Made by a program: the position numbers and the translations under genes. A DNA stretch of 64,000 bases from contig NZ_JAGGRI010000034.1 of the NCBI RefSeq assembly GCF_018612875.1, positions 1 to 64,000 of the forward strand, read 5' to 3'. The notes under the pieces were generated by a model. That model did no database searches and had not been told where the DNA came from. It saw nothing but the letters and a program-made list of their open reading frames with translations. How positions within the stretch are numbered: position 1 is the first letter of the stretch; each line of letters starts with the position of its first letter. Positions 41,863 through 50,565 of the stretch are shown here, piece by piece. Source of the DNA: Lysobacter sp. ISL-50. GTDB taxonomy: Bacteria > Pseudomonadota > Gammaproteobacteria > Xanthomonadales > Xanthomonadaceae.

Positions 41863-42027
41863 GAAGCCCTGGTCCGCGGCTATCCGATCGCCGCCCTGCG
41901 CGACAAGCGCTCGACGTGGGCGGCGATCCACTTCAGCACCGCGATCCGCATCGCCTGTCACCTGTACCAGGGCAGCGCCGGGGTGGCCTCGATCGTGCCG
42001 ATGGCCCTGGCCTACGCCTGGCTGTAG
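41863..42027 (+). pseudogene. CPBP (CAAX-type) intramembrane protease remnant
   Basis: The 55-codon frame EALVRGYPIAALRD, then SACHLYQGSAG-like 'RIACHLYQGSAGVASIVP' and ALAYAWL with stop, keeps two of the family motifs: the ExxxRGxxxxxL motif and the HLYQGxxG motif. It has no start codon and no preceding helices, and starts 1 bp after the ccsA stop. It is therefore a decayed 3' piece of a CPBP-family gene, possibly truncated when the ccsA gene was placed here. Confidence 0.7.
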
Positions 42028-42192
42028 GCGCGCACCGGTCGGCTTTGGCCGCTAGTGCTGGCGTATGCCCTTCTCGACCCCGAGCCTTGTCCGTGGCCGG
42101 CTGAACGGGTGCCAGCGCGCTCGCGATCTACACGGATTCCACACCTCTCTGGCACTTGCCTGAACAGGCCCTTGCCAGATCAATATTTGCCT

Positions 42193-42220
42193 TGACAACT
42201 ATTGCGCGGGCGCAGATTAT
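42193..42220 (+). promoter_or_regulatory. Sigma-70-type promoter for the efflux cluster
   Basis: TTGACA (42193-42198) and GATTAT (42215-42220) are separated by 16 bp, 9 bp before the marR start. The surrounding imperfect symmetry (TTGCCTTGACAACTATTGC) may be a MarR operator, implying autoregulation. Confidence 0.6.
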
Positions 42221-42228
42221 TCCGCGCC

Positions 42229-42687
42229 ATGACGACCTCGACCCCCAACCAGCCTTGCTCCACGTCCAACCTCGGCCTGCTGTTCCGCCAGGTGCGCGAC
42301 GCCATGTGGGCGCAGATGGAACGCGAGCTGGCGCAGGCCGGCCACGATCTGACCTTCAGCCAGTTCATCACCCTCAAGGAGCTGGCGATCGGCACCGCCG
42401 GGGTGACCGAACTGGCGCGCGCGGCCCAGCTCAATCCCGGCGCCATGACCCGCCTGCTCGACAAGCTGGAAAGCCGCGGATTCGTCATGCGCGTGGCCGA
42501 TCCCGACGATCGCCGCGCGCTCAACATCCACCTGACCGAAGCCGGTACGGCGATCTGGGAAGACATCGACCAGTGCGGAAAGCGCGTGCGCGAGCGCGCC
42601 ATGGCCGGCCTCAGCGATTCCGATCGCGACCAGTTGTACCGCTTGCTCGAACAGGTTCGCGACAACCTCACTCTCTCCGGTTCCTGA
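42229..42687 (+). CDS. MarR-family regulator of the efflux cluster
   Basis: A 152-residue winged-helix regulator: LGLLFRQVRDAMWAQMERELAQAGHDLTFSQF, with recognition helix NPGAMTRLLDKLESRGFV and wing DPDDRRALNIHLTEAG. MarR proteins usually repress adjacent exporters and are released by small phenolic or drug ligands. The next gene starts 3 bp after its stop, so they are one operon. Confidence 0.9.
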   Translation: MTTSTPNQPCSTSNLGLLFRQVRDAMWAQMERELAQAGHDLTFSQFITLKELAIGTAGVTELARAAQLNPGAMTRLLDKLESRGFVMRVADPDDRRALNIHLTEAGTAIWEDIDQCGKRVRERAMAGLSDSDRDQLYRLLEQVRDNLTLSGS

Positions 42688-42690
42688 GCC

Positions 42691-44205
42691 ATGTCACGTC
42701 TCGACACTCGCCCGCGCCGCGGGCTGCTTTACGTGCTTACTCCCCTGGCCGCCGCGCTGATCCTCGCCGGTTGCGCCAGCACCCACGGCCTGCAGCCCGC
42801 CGGCCACGCGCTCGACGCCGACAGCCTGCAAGCCAAGCGCAGCCTCGCCGACGTGTCGGCGGCGCAATTCCCCAAGCGCGACTGGTGGACGGCGCTGGGC
42901 GACGCGCAACTCAGCGGTTTGATCGATGAAGCCCTGGCCGGCACGCCGAGCCTGGACGCCGCCGATGCGCGCGTGCGCCAAGCCATCGCCCAGGCCGGCC
43001 TCGCCGACGCCGCGCGCAAGCCCACCGTCGGCGGCGACGCGCAGTACTCCGGCGTGGAACTGCCCGAGACGCTGGCGCCGGAACCGATCGGCGGCAAGTA
43101 CCTCGGCGCGCACGTGCTGATGCTGCAATTCAAGTACAGCCCGGACCTGTGGGGCGGCAAGCGCGCCCGCTGGCAGGCCGCGCTGGGCCAGGCGCGCGCC
43201 GCCGAAGTCGAAGCGCAGGCCGCTCGCCTGACCTTGTCTTCGAACATCGCCCGCGCCTATGTGTCGCTGGCGCAGTCCTTCGAAGCGCAGGACGTGGCCA
43301 CTTCGGAGAAGCAACGCTCCGAGCGCCTGCTCGGCCTGGGCCAGCAGCGCGTCAAGGCCGGCCTGGACAACCAGTTGCAGATCCGCAACGCGCAGAGCGC
43401 GAGCGCCAGCGCCGACCAGCAGATCCAGGCGGCGCAGCAGCAGATCGACGCCGCTCGCAACGCGCTGGCCGCGCTGCTCGGCAAGGGCCCGGATCGCGGC
43501 CTGGATATCGCCCGCCCGACCCTGCTCGCGGCCAAGCCGCCGGCGGTGCCGGCGGTATTGCCGAGCGAACTGCTGGGCCATCGTCCCGACGTGGTCGCCG
43601 CGCGCTGGCGCGTGGAAGCCAGTTCGCACGGCATCAAGGCGGCCAAGGCCGACTTCTATCCGACCGTGAACCTCAGCGCGATCGTCGGCCTGGGCAGCGG
43701 CCATCTGTCGGATCTGTTCTCCAGCGACGCCAAGCTGCTGCAAGGCGGCCCGGCGATCAGCATGCCGATCTTCGACGGCGGCCGTCTGCGCAATCAACTG
43801 GCGCAAAGCGACGCCGAGTACGACCTCGCCGTCGCCAACTACAACCAGAATCTGGTCGGCGCGCTGCGCGAAGTCGCCGACGCGTTGCAGGCCTCGCGTT
43901 CGCTCGACGGCCAGCTGGTGTCGGCGCAGCAGGCGCGCGATGCCGCGCAGCAGGCCTGGCAGATCGCCAGCACCCGGTATCGCGCCGGCCTGGGCACGCA
44001 GCTCGATGTGCTGTCGGCGCAGCGTCCGCTGCTGCAACTCGATCAGCAGCTCGCCGGCCTGCGCGCGCAGCGCCTGGCCACGCAGATCGACCTGGATCGC
44101 GCGCTCGGCGGCGGACTCGAACTGACTTCGCCCGACCCGGTCGCGTCCACGGTTCCCAACGAATCTTCCAATAGCAACGTTATCGCCAAGGCCCCCACGC
44201 CATGA
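42691..44205 (+). CDS. NodT-type outer-membrane efflux lipoprotein
   Basis: 504 aa; a lipobox LILAGCAS places the lipidated Cys at residue 28. Two repeats of the TolC/OEP type follow (SADQQIQAAQQQIDAARNALAALLGKGP; SAQQARDAAQQAWQIASTRYRAGLGTQLDVLSAQRPLLQ). Outer-membrane duct of the tripartite pump encoded by the next two genes. It overlaps the HlyD gene by 4 bp. Confidence 0.93.
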   Translation: MSRLDTRPRRGLLYVLTPLAAALILAGCASTHGLQPAGHALDADSLQAKRSLADVSAAQFPKRDWWTALGDAQLSGLIDEALAGTPSLDAADARVRQAIAQAGLADAARKPTVGGDAQYSGVELPETLAPEPIGGKYLGAHVLMLQFKYSPDLWGGKRARWQAALGQARAAEVEAQAARLTLSSNIARAYVSLAQSFEAQDVATSEKQRSERLLGLGQQRVKAGLDNQLQIRNAQSASASADQQIQAAQQQIDAARNALAALLGKGPDRGLDIARPTLLAAKPPAVPAVLPSELLGHRPDVVAARWRVEASSHGIKAAKADFYPTVNLSAIVGLGSGHLSDLFSSDAKLLQGGPAISMPIFDGGRLRNQLAQSDAEYDLAVANYNQNLVGALREVADALQASRSLDGQLVSAQQARDAAQQAWQIASTRYRAGLGTQLDVLSAQRPLLQLDQQLAGLRAQRLATQIDLDRALGGGLELTSPDPVASTVPNESSNSNVIAKAPTP

Positions 44206-45395
44206 CTACTGAAGTCAATCCCCAAGCCGCCACGGCCGCCGCCGCGCCGGCGCCGAAGAACAATCGCCGCAAGGCCTTGTTGATCCTGCTGACCGTGGTG
44301 GTGGTCGCCGCGGTCGCATGGACCGCGTATTACCTGCTGGTGCTGCGCTGGCACCAGGACACCGACGATGCCTACGTGCAGGGCAACGTCGTCAACATCA
44401 CCCCGCAAGTCCAGGGCACCGTGGTCAGCATCGGCGCCGACGACGGCATGAAGGTCAGCGCCGGGCAAGTGCTGGTGCAACTCGATCCCAACGATGCGCA
44501 GGTCGCCTACGATCAGGCCACGGCGAATCTGGCCAACACCGTGCGTCAGGTGCGCGGCTTGTTCAGCGCGGTGGATGCCGGCCAGGCCGACCTGTCGGCG
44601 CGCGAAGTCGCGGTGCAGAAGGCCCGCGCCGACGTGAAGCGCCGCGAGGGACTGGTCGCCGGCGGCGCGGTCTCGGCGGAAGAACTGGCGCATGCGCGCG
44701 ATGAACTGGCCTCGGCCGAAGCGGCGATGTCGTCCTCGCGCGGCGCGTTGGCCCGCAATCGCGCCCTGGTCGATGCGACCACCGTCGCCAAGCAACCGCA
44801 AGTTGCCGCGGCCGCCGCGCAGTTGCGTCAGGCGTACTTGAATCTGCAGCGCTCGGCGATCCTCGCGCCGGTCAGCGGCTACATCGGCAAGCGCAACGTG
44901 CAACTCGGCCAGCGCGTGCAGCCGGGCACCGCGCTGATGACGATCATTCCGCTGGATCAGGTCTGGGTCGAAGCCAACTTCAAGGAAACCCAACTGGCCA
45001 AGATGCATATCGGCCAGCCGGTGGAACTGCATTCGGATCTATACGGCTCCGAGGTGAGCTACCAGGGCAAGTTGGTCAGCCTCGGCCTGGGCACTGGCAG
45101 CGCGTTCTCGCTGTTGCCGGCGCAGAACGCCAGCGGCAACTGGATCAAGATCATCCAGCGCGTGCCGGTGCGCATCGAGATCGAACCCAGGCAGCTCGCC
45201 GATCATCCGCTGCGCCTGGGCCTGAGCATGCACGTCGATGTCGCCATCCGCGATCAGAACGGCGCCGTGCTCGCCGGCGCGCCGCCGGCCAAGGGCGTGC
45301 TGAGCACCGATGCCTACGCCAAGCAGTTGCACGATGCCGACGCGATGATCGAGAAGATCGTTCGCGAGAATTTGCCGGGCCTGCAGCACGGTTGA
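44202..45395 (+). CDS. HlyD/EmrA-type membrane fusion protein
   Basis: 397-residue periplasmic adaptor anchored by one N-terminal helix (ALLILLTVVVVAAVAWTAYYLLVL). The barrel-sandwich half-motifs include TDDAYVQGNVVNITPQVQGTVVSIGADDGMKVSAGQVLVQLD, a coiled-coil hairpin (44560-44850), and GYIGKRNVQLGQRVQPGTALMTIIPLDQVWVEANFKE. Typical EmrA layout. The pump gene follows after a 393-bp gap with REP-like repeats. Confidence 0.93.
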   Translation: MTTEVNPQAATAAAAPAPKNNRRKALLILLTVVVVAAVAWTAYYLLVLRWHQDTDDAYVQGNVVNITPQVQGTVVSIGADDGMKVSAGQVLVQLDPNDAQVAYDQATANLANTVRQVRGLFSAVDAGQADLSAREVAVQKARADVKRREGLVAGGAVSAEELAHARDELASAEAAMSSSRGALARNRALVDATTVAKQPQVAAAAAQLRQAYLNLQRSAILAPVSGYIGKRNVQLGQRVQPGTALMTIIPLDQVWVEANFKETQLAKMHIGQPVELHSDLYGSEVSYQGKLVSLGLGTGSAFSLLPAQNASGNWIKIIQRVPVRIEIEPRQLADHPLRLGLSMHVDVAIRDQNGAVLAGAPPAKGVLSTDAYAKQLHDADAMIEKIVRENLPGLQHG

Positions 45396-45788
45396 TCGCC
45401 GCGGGTCGGAGCGGTTTTTTGTGGGAGCGAGTTTGGTGGGAGGGGCTTCAGCCCCGACGCCTTTCGCTCCGACATCGCGATCTGACCGAAAAGCATCGGG
45501 GCTGAAGCCCCTCCTACAAAAGCCAAGCTTCACCTGCAAACCCGCTTGAAAGTTTCGCCCCGCAGCAAAGACGAAGCGCCTCCCCCACGTCGTTCTTCTT
45601 CTGTCGTTCGCAAAGCATCGTTTCGAAGCCGGCGCGCCATGCGCGCTGCCTCGACCTCCCCCGACGACGCCACGCGAGCTCCGAAGCCGTCATTCCGGCC
45701 AAGGCCGGAATGACGGACCCAGGAAGGCCTCACCTCCGCTCTTGGTCCCGCGCCCGCGCGCGGCCCACCCGAACCGACAGGCAGATCC
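45396..45788. repeat. REP-like palindromes between the efflux adaptor and pump genes
   Basis: 'gtgggaggggcttcagccccgacgc' (45438-45462) and 'catcggggctgaagcccctcctacaaaag' (45497-45525) are opposed copies of the family seen in the mutS repeat. A separate perfect hairpin 'gtcattccggccaaggccggaatgac' lies near 45688-45713. No gene is supported. The hairpins could reduce, but need not end, transcription into the pump gene. Confidence 0.8.
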
Positions 45789-47360
45789 ATGTCCGCCACC
45801 ACCGCCAACGCCGGAGCCGCGCCCGCCGCCCCCGGGGCATTCCGGCCGCCGAATATCGCGCTGACGACGCTGGGCCTCGCCCTCGCCTCGTTCATGCAGG
45901 TGCTCGACACCACCATCGCCAACGTCTCGCTGCCGACCATCTCCGGCAACCTCGGCGGCAGCAGCAGCCAGGCGACCTGGGTCATCACCTCGTTCGCGGT
46001 CAGCAACGCCATCGCCCTGCCCTTGACCGGCTTCTTCACGCGCAAGTTCGGCGAACGCAAATTGTTCATGTGGGCGACGATGCTGTTCGTGATCGCCTCC
46101 TTCCTGTGCGGCCTGGCCAACAGCATGGGCCTGCTGGTCGCCGCGCGCGCGCTGCAGGGCTTCGTCGCCGGGCCGATGTATCCGGTCACCCAGGCGCTGC
46201 TGATCTCGATCTATCCACCGCACAAACGCGGGCAAGCCATCGCCTTGCTGGCGATGGTCACCGTGGTCGCGCCGATCGCAGGGCCGATCCTGGGCGGCTG
46301 GATCACCGACAACTACAGCTGGGAATGGATTTTCTTCATCAACATTCCCATCGGCATCTTCGCCAGCCTGGTGGTGGCCAATCAGCTGCGCGGCCGGCCG
46401 GAGCGGCTGGAAAACCCGAAGATGGACTACATGGGCCTGGCGATGCTGGTGATCGGCGTGGCCGCGCTGCAGATCATGCTCGACCTGGGCAACGACGAGG
46501 ACTGGTTCAACTCGACCAAGATCGTAGTGCTGACCGTGGTCGCCGTGATCGCGCTGGCGGTGTTCGTGATCTGGGAACTGACCGAACGCGATCCGATCGT
46601 CAACCTGCGCCTGTTCCGCCATCGCAACTTCGCCAGCGGCACCTTGGCGATGGTGCTGGCCTACTCGGCGTTCTTCTCGATCAGCCTGCTGGTGCCGCTG
46701 TGGCTGCAGCGCAACCTGGGCTACACCTCGATCTGGGCGGGTCTGGCGACCGCGCCGATCGGCATCCTGCCGGTGTTGCTGACGCCGTTCGTGGGCCTGT
46801 ACGCCGCGCGCTTCGACTTGCGCATGGTCGCCAGCGCGGCCTTCATCGTCATGGCCTTCACCAGCTTCGTGCGCTCGGGTTTCAATCTCGACGTGGATTT
46901 CCAGCACGTCGCCCTGGTGCAGTTGTGGCAAGGCCTGGGCGTGGCGCTGTTCTTCATGCCGGTGCTGACCATCCTGCTGTCGGACCTGGAGCCGCATGAG
47001 ATCGCGGCGGGCTCGGGCCTGGCGACGTTCGTGCGAACGCTCGGCGGCAGCTTCGCCGCGTCGTTGACGACCTGGGCCTGGAGCCAGCGCAGCACCATCC
47101 ACCACGCGCAGTTGACCGAGCATATCGGCGCCTACGATCCGGCGATCCAGCAGACCGTCAACACGCTCGGCAACGGCGACGCCACCCGCGGCGCGCTGGT
47201 GCTCAATCAGATGATTTCGCAGCAGGCCGCGCAGATCGGCTTCAACGAGATGCTGCATCTGATCGGCATCCTGTTCCTGGTGGTGACGGTATTCGTCTGG
47301 TTCGCCAAGCCGCCGTTCAGCGCCAAGGCCGCGGGCGGTGCGGCGGCTGGCGGGCACTGA
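45789..47360 (+). CDS. DHA2-family MFS multidrug exporter (EmrB-type)
   Basis: 523-residue inner-membrane drug:H+ antiporter with about 14 helices. Motifs: LASFMQVLDTTIANVSLPTI (helix 1 motif D1), TSFAVSNAIALPLTGFFTRKFGERKLFMW (motif A), APIAGPILGGWI (motif C). Works with the HlyD adaptor and the NodT-type duct to export compounds across both membranes. Probably part of the same operon despite the 393-bp spacer, though it may have its own promoter. Confidence 0.93.
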   Translation: MSATTANAGAAPAAPGAFRPPNIALTTLGLALASFMQVLDTTIANVSLPTISGNLGGSSSQATWVITSFAVSNAIALPLTGFFTRKFGERKLFMWATMLFVIASFLCGLANSMGLLVAARALQGFVAGPMYPVTQALLISIYPPHKRGQAIALLAMVTVVAPIAGPILGGWITDNYSWEWIFFINIPIGIFASLVVANQLRGRPERLENPKMDYMGLAMLVIGVAALQIMLDLGNDEDWFNSTKIVVLTVVAVIALAVFVIWELTERDPIVNLRLFRHRNFASGTLAMVLAYSAFFSISLLVPLWLQRNLGYTSIWAGLATAPIGILPVLLTPFVGLYAARFDLRMVASAAFIVMAFTSFVRSGFNLDVDFQHVALVQLWQGLGVALFFMPVLTILLSDLEPHEIAAGSGLATFVRTLGGSFAASLTTWAWSQRSTIHHAQLTEHIGAYDPAIQQTVNTLGNGDATRGALVLNQMISQQAAQIGFNEMLHLIGILFLVVTVFVWFAKPPFSAKAAGGAAAGGH

Positions 47361-47576
47361 TGTATCGAGGGTGGAGGCGGCGCTAGCCGCGGTCTTTGGC
47401 TTGCGTCGTGGCATCGGCGCTCCTGCCCCTTCAGGCCTGCCTGTTGCAGGTTCGACCTGGACCACGGCGCCGCCCCGTCGGCGCACGACGGTTTCCGCTT
47501 CGCCACGTATTGACCGGCGCCTTCCGCGCTTCGCATGATGCTCGCGCCCCGCTTCGGGGCGACCGGGGAATACATC

Positions 47577-47795
47577 GTGAGAAAGGAATCGAACAAGCTC
47601 GGCATGTATGCATTGGCGGCCGTGGTCTTCGGCTTTGCGTTCTCGTTCGGCGCCAGCGCCGGCGACGCTGCTGCGACCTGTGAGCGCACCTGCGAGATCG
47701 AATACGCCGAATGCATGCAGGTGGTCGGCGATGAAGCCGGCTGTGGGGCGACTTATCGGGCTTGCGTTCGCAGTTGCGATTGCGCGGTGCTTTGA
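47577..47795 (+). CDS. Small exported Cys-rich peptide (copy A)
   Basis: A 72-residue product: basic start (MRKESNKLG), hydrophobic signal (MYALAAVVFGFAFSFGASA), then about 40 residues with seven cysteines spaced C-x3-C-x6-C-x9-C-x6-C-x3-C-x-C. GTG start at 47577 with GGGGAA about 7 nt upstream; an in-frame ATG at 47535 would bury the signal. The peptide at 50021 has the same spacing and a similar signal, so the two are paralogues. No family recognised. The mirrored spacing suits a disulfide-pinned helical hairpin in the periplasm or outside. It is convergent with the HypX gene. Confidence 0.75.
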   Translation: MRKESNKLGMYALAAVVFGFAFSFGASAGDAAATCERTCEIEYAECMQVVGDEAGCGATYRACVRSCDCAVL

Positions 47796-47841
47796 GGCGA
47801 TCCACGCTGCGGGCCGTGGTCCGTAGCGCGGTTGCTGAGCG

Positions 47842-47930
47842 AAGAGCATCGGGCCTGAAAGGCCCTCCCATAAGAGACTTCGGGCCGTCGAGGTCTTTTG
47901 TGGGAGGGCCTTTCAGGCCCGATGCTTTTC
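47842..47930. repeat. REP-like palindrome, GGGCCTGAAAGGCCC subfamily
   Basis: Left arm 'agcatcgggcctgaaag' with 'gccctcccataagagac' and right arm 'gtcttttgtgggagggcc' with 'tttcaggcccgatgctttt' pair over more than 30 bp. It resembles the mutS/emr palindromes but with GGCCTGAAAGGCC in place of GGGGCTGAAGCCCC. It lies between the convergent peptide A and hypX genes, where it can terminate both. Confidence 0.8.
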
Positions 47931-47958
47931 GCCAAGACACTACATCACCCACCAGCGC

Positions 47959-49680
47959 TCAAGCCGAAACCTCCGCACGCCGCGGCGCGCTTTGCTCGGG
48001 CAAGGCCTCGCACGCCGTCGCCGCGCACTTGAGCACGAAACGCCGCCGCGCCTCGTGGTAGCTGCGATCGCTGCCGAAGAAATTGCGGTACATGTGCGCC
48101 AACTCCTCCGCGCCGTAACTCTCCAGCGGCTTGCGGCGCTCGTCGGCGGCGCGGCGGCGGCGCTTGCCGGCCAGGGCCTTGCGCACGCTGACCGGATCGG
48201 CCGCGCGTTCGGCGCGTTGCTCGACGTGCGCGACGAAATCCGCCGCGCTGGCGCCGAACGCGGCGTCGATCAAGCCGATGCGCTCGGCGCCGGCCGCGCC
48301 GATCGGGCGCAGGCCTTCGGTGAGTTCCTGCGCCAAGGTCTCGCCGACCCGGCGCGGCAGCAGATAGGTCCAGTACTCCGATCCGTACAAGCCGCCCATG
48401 CTCTTGTAATGCGGATTCATCACCGCGCCGCGCCGCGCCCACACCTGATCGGCGGCCAGCGCCAGGATCACTCCGCCCGCGCCGGCATTGCCCCGCATCG
48501 CCGAGATCACCAGGTGCGAATCGGTCAGCACGATCTCGCGCACCAACGCATTCATGGCCAGGATGTTGCGCCACGATTCCAGCGCCGGATCGGACGCGGC
48601 CTGAATGGTGTTGAGGTGGATGCCGTTGGACCAGATGTCGCTGCCGCCCATCAGCACGATGGCCCGCGTCGGCCGCTGCCGCGCCTGCAAAAATGCGGTG
48701 CGCAGGCGATCGCACTGAGCGGTGGACATGGCGCCGTTGTAGAAATCGAAATGCAGATAACCGACCGCGCCGGCTTCGCGATAACGGATCTGCCGGTAGG
48801 CGTGATCGCGCCGCCCGGCCACCGAGGTCGCCGGCCGCAGCGGCCGCTGCGCCACTTCGCGCAAGCGCTTCTCGCCCAGCACCAGGGTCGCCGGCAGCTT
48901 GATCCCGTCCTTCTCGCGCAGATGGCTCAGCCACAGCGCGCCGTCGCGCGTGCCGATGCAGATCGCGCCTTCGCGCCGGCCCAGCAACTCGCCCGGACGC
49001 CCGCGCAGGGACGGTTCCTCATGCGCGCCGAACACATGGCAGCGCACGCCGGCAATTTCGCCGCGCGCGCCGGGAAAACTGTCGCCGCTGCGGATGCGCG
49101 CGAGCAGGCTGGCGTTGTCCATCTCCCAGTCCAGGCTGCGATCGGCCGCGCGCATGCTCGCGCGCAGGCGGCCGCGCACGTTCGCCGCGGCGTAGTCCAG
49201 CGGTTGCGGCGCGTAGCCGCCGGTTTCGAAACGCTCCACCGCCTGCAACAACGCTCGGCTGGCCGCGTCGGTGACTTCGTGCCGGTACAGCTGGCTCTTG
49301 GACGCGCCGCGCATGGCGAAGCCGGCGCTGGCCCAGATGTCGCCGGCGTCCATCTCGGCCGCGGCCTGCAGCACGGTGACGCCCCAGTCGTGCTCGCCTT
49401 CCAGGATCGCCCAGTCCAGCGAGGACGGGCCGCGATCGCCGACGATGCCCGGATGCACGATCAGGCAGGTGTGGCGGCGCCACACGTCTTCCGGAATCGC
49501 CGTCTTGAGCATCGGCGCGACGATCAGCTGCGGCCGCTCGCGGGCGACGGCGGCGCGCATCGTGTCGGGATCGGATGCGATCTGTACGGATACCTGATGG
49601 CCCAGGTCGGTCAACTCGGCCCAGGCGCGCTGCGCCAGTCCGTTGTATGCAGTGCACAGGAACAAAATCCGCAGCGACAT
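47959..49680 (-). CDS. HypX/HoxX-type formyltransferase-enoyl hydratase fusion
   Basis: 573 aa. Residues 1-280 resemble N10-formyl-THF-dependent formyltransferases: VHPGIVGDRGPSSLDWAIL at 75-93 and DAGDIW at 111. Residues ~300-480 are a crotonase/enoyl-CoA hydratase fold with GGSDIWSNGIHLN (345-357), RGNAGAGGVILALAADQVWARRG (396-418) and NPHYKSMGGLYGSEYWTYLLPRR (422-444), the characteristic HypX sequence. In [NiFe]-hydrogenase makers, HypX makes the active-site CO from a formyl group under oxic conditions. Here the protein looks complete but no other hydrogenase gene lies in the window. ATG 49680 follows AAGGAGCG. It is divergent from Cys peptide B and convergent with peptide A. Confidence 0.88.
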   Translation of the reverse strand: MSLRILFLCTAYNGLAQRAWAELTDLGHQVSVQIASDPDTMRAAVARERPQLIVAPMLKTAIPEDVWRRHTCLIVHPGIVGDRGPSSLDWAILEGEHDWGVTVLQAAAEMDAGDIWASAGFAMRGASKSQLYRHEVTDAASRALLQAVERFETGGYAPQPLDYAAANVRGRLRASMRAADRSLDWEMDNASLLARIRSGDSFPGARGEIAGVRCHVFGAHEEPSLRGRPGELLGRREGAICIGTRDGALWLSHLREKDGIKLPATLVLGEKRLREVAQRPLRPATSVAGRRDHAYRQIRYREAGAVGYLHFDFYNGAMSTAQCDRLRTAFLQARQRPTRAIVLMGGSDIWSNGIHLNTIQAASDPALESWRNILAMNALVREIVLTDSHLVISAMRGNAGAGGVILALAADQVWARRGAVMNPHYKSMGGLYGSEYWTYLLPRRVGETLAQELTEGLRPIGAAGAERIGLIDAAFGASAADFVAHVEQRAERAADPVSVRKALAGKRRRRAADERRKPLESYGAEELAHMYRNFFGSDRSYHEARRRFVLKCAATACEALPEQSAPRRAEVSA

Positions 49681-50020
49681 CGCACGCTCCTTCGTCACGA
49701 CGAAGGATCGAATGTGTGCCAACACGTATTCATAAACATGAGCGGAGATCACAAATTCCTGCTGCACCGCAACGGGGTTTCGATTTTTCGACGGGTATCG
49801 CTGTTCCTTGCACGCGCCGTCGGAAGGCGCCGATTTCGTGTCCGTTGACTGGCGGGTATTGCGTTGTCAGAAGCCGTCGCGCGCACGCCGCGGCGACGGC
49901 CGCCCTGGCCGCGCGCCTGCGTCGAATGCGCTCGCCGCCGATGCCGCGCATCGGCGGCGGCGCGGCGCGTGGCCATCGCGCTCATGCCGAGCGTTGTCGA
50001 TACCGACCAAGGAGAAGTCG
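49681..50020. other. Divergent regulatory spacer hypX / Cys peptide B
   Basis: 340 bp without a gene. It should hold the promoters of both genes. A lower-GC patch next to hypX (49690-49780) contains AT-rich elements (cacgtattcataaacatg). No palindrome strong enough to name was found. Confidence 0.5.
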
Positions 50021-50233
50021 ATGTTCAAGCGCAAAAACAACCGGATGCTGGCGATGTGCGCGTTCTGTTTCGGCGTGGCGTTTTCGCTCAGCGCGTTCGC
50101 CGCCACCTGCGAGGAGTGCTGGCAAAGCTGCTTCGCCCAACGCGTGGCCTGCCGCGCCGCCGGCACGCCGGCCTCGGTGTGCCTGATCAACTACAACGCT
50201 TGCGGCCGCGCCTGCGGCTGCCAGATTCCCTGA
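50021..50233 (+). CDS. Small exported Cys-rich peptide (copy B)
   Basis: A 70-residue product with MFKRKNNRM start, a signal peptide (LAMCAFCFGVAFSLSAFA, AxA cleavage before ATCEEC) and about 43 mature residues. Mature cysteines: one extra near the start, then C-x3-C-x6-C-x9-C-x6-C-x3-C-x-C, exactly as in the copy at 47577. AAGGAG lies 6-11 nt before the ATG, so the start is firm. Shared positions include a TCE turn at the mature start, an aromatic in the second arm (NYNACGRACGC versus TYRACVRSCDC) and the CxC end. Function unknown; divergent from the HypX gene. Confidence 0.82.
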   Translation: MFKRKNNRMLAMCAFCFGVAFSLSAFAATCEECWQSCFAQRVACRAAGTPASVCLINYNACGRACGCQIP

Positions 50234-50565
50234 GGCGGACACGGCGGGGAGCGCGCGCTCCCCGCTTCGCCGGCCCGGGTGACGCGCAACGTCGTGCGGC
50301 GGCGCAACGAATTCGCCGCGATCCGCGCAGCACCGACGCACGCCGCGCCGATGTGCGTGCCGTCGCGAACCGCGCCGCCGCGCAGCGCACGCAAATTCCG
50401 TAACGCCGGTCACATCGGCCGCCATCCGCGGCCGTGGCGAGGCACTTCGGCGGTGTTATAACCCTAGCGCTCATCGATCGGCGCGTGCGGCCGCGGTCGA
50501 TCCGCACCCACTCTCGACGCGAGCGATCGCGGACGACACACCGACGACCTATCTGAGGACAAGGA
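50234..50565. other. Spacer between peptide B and the glutaredoxin gene
   Basis: No gene recognised. The first 40 bp hold a GC-rich inverted repeat ('ggggagcgcgcgctcccc', 50247-50264) that may end peptide B transcription. 'gtgttataaccctagc' near 50453-50468 may be promoter DNA for the next gene. Confidence 0.5.
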
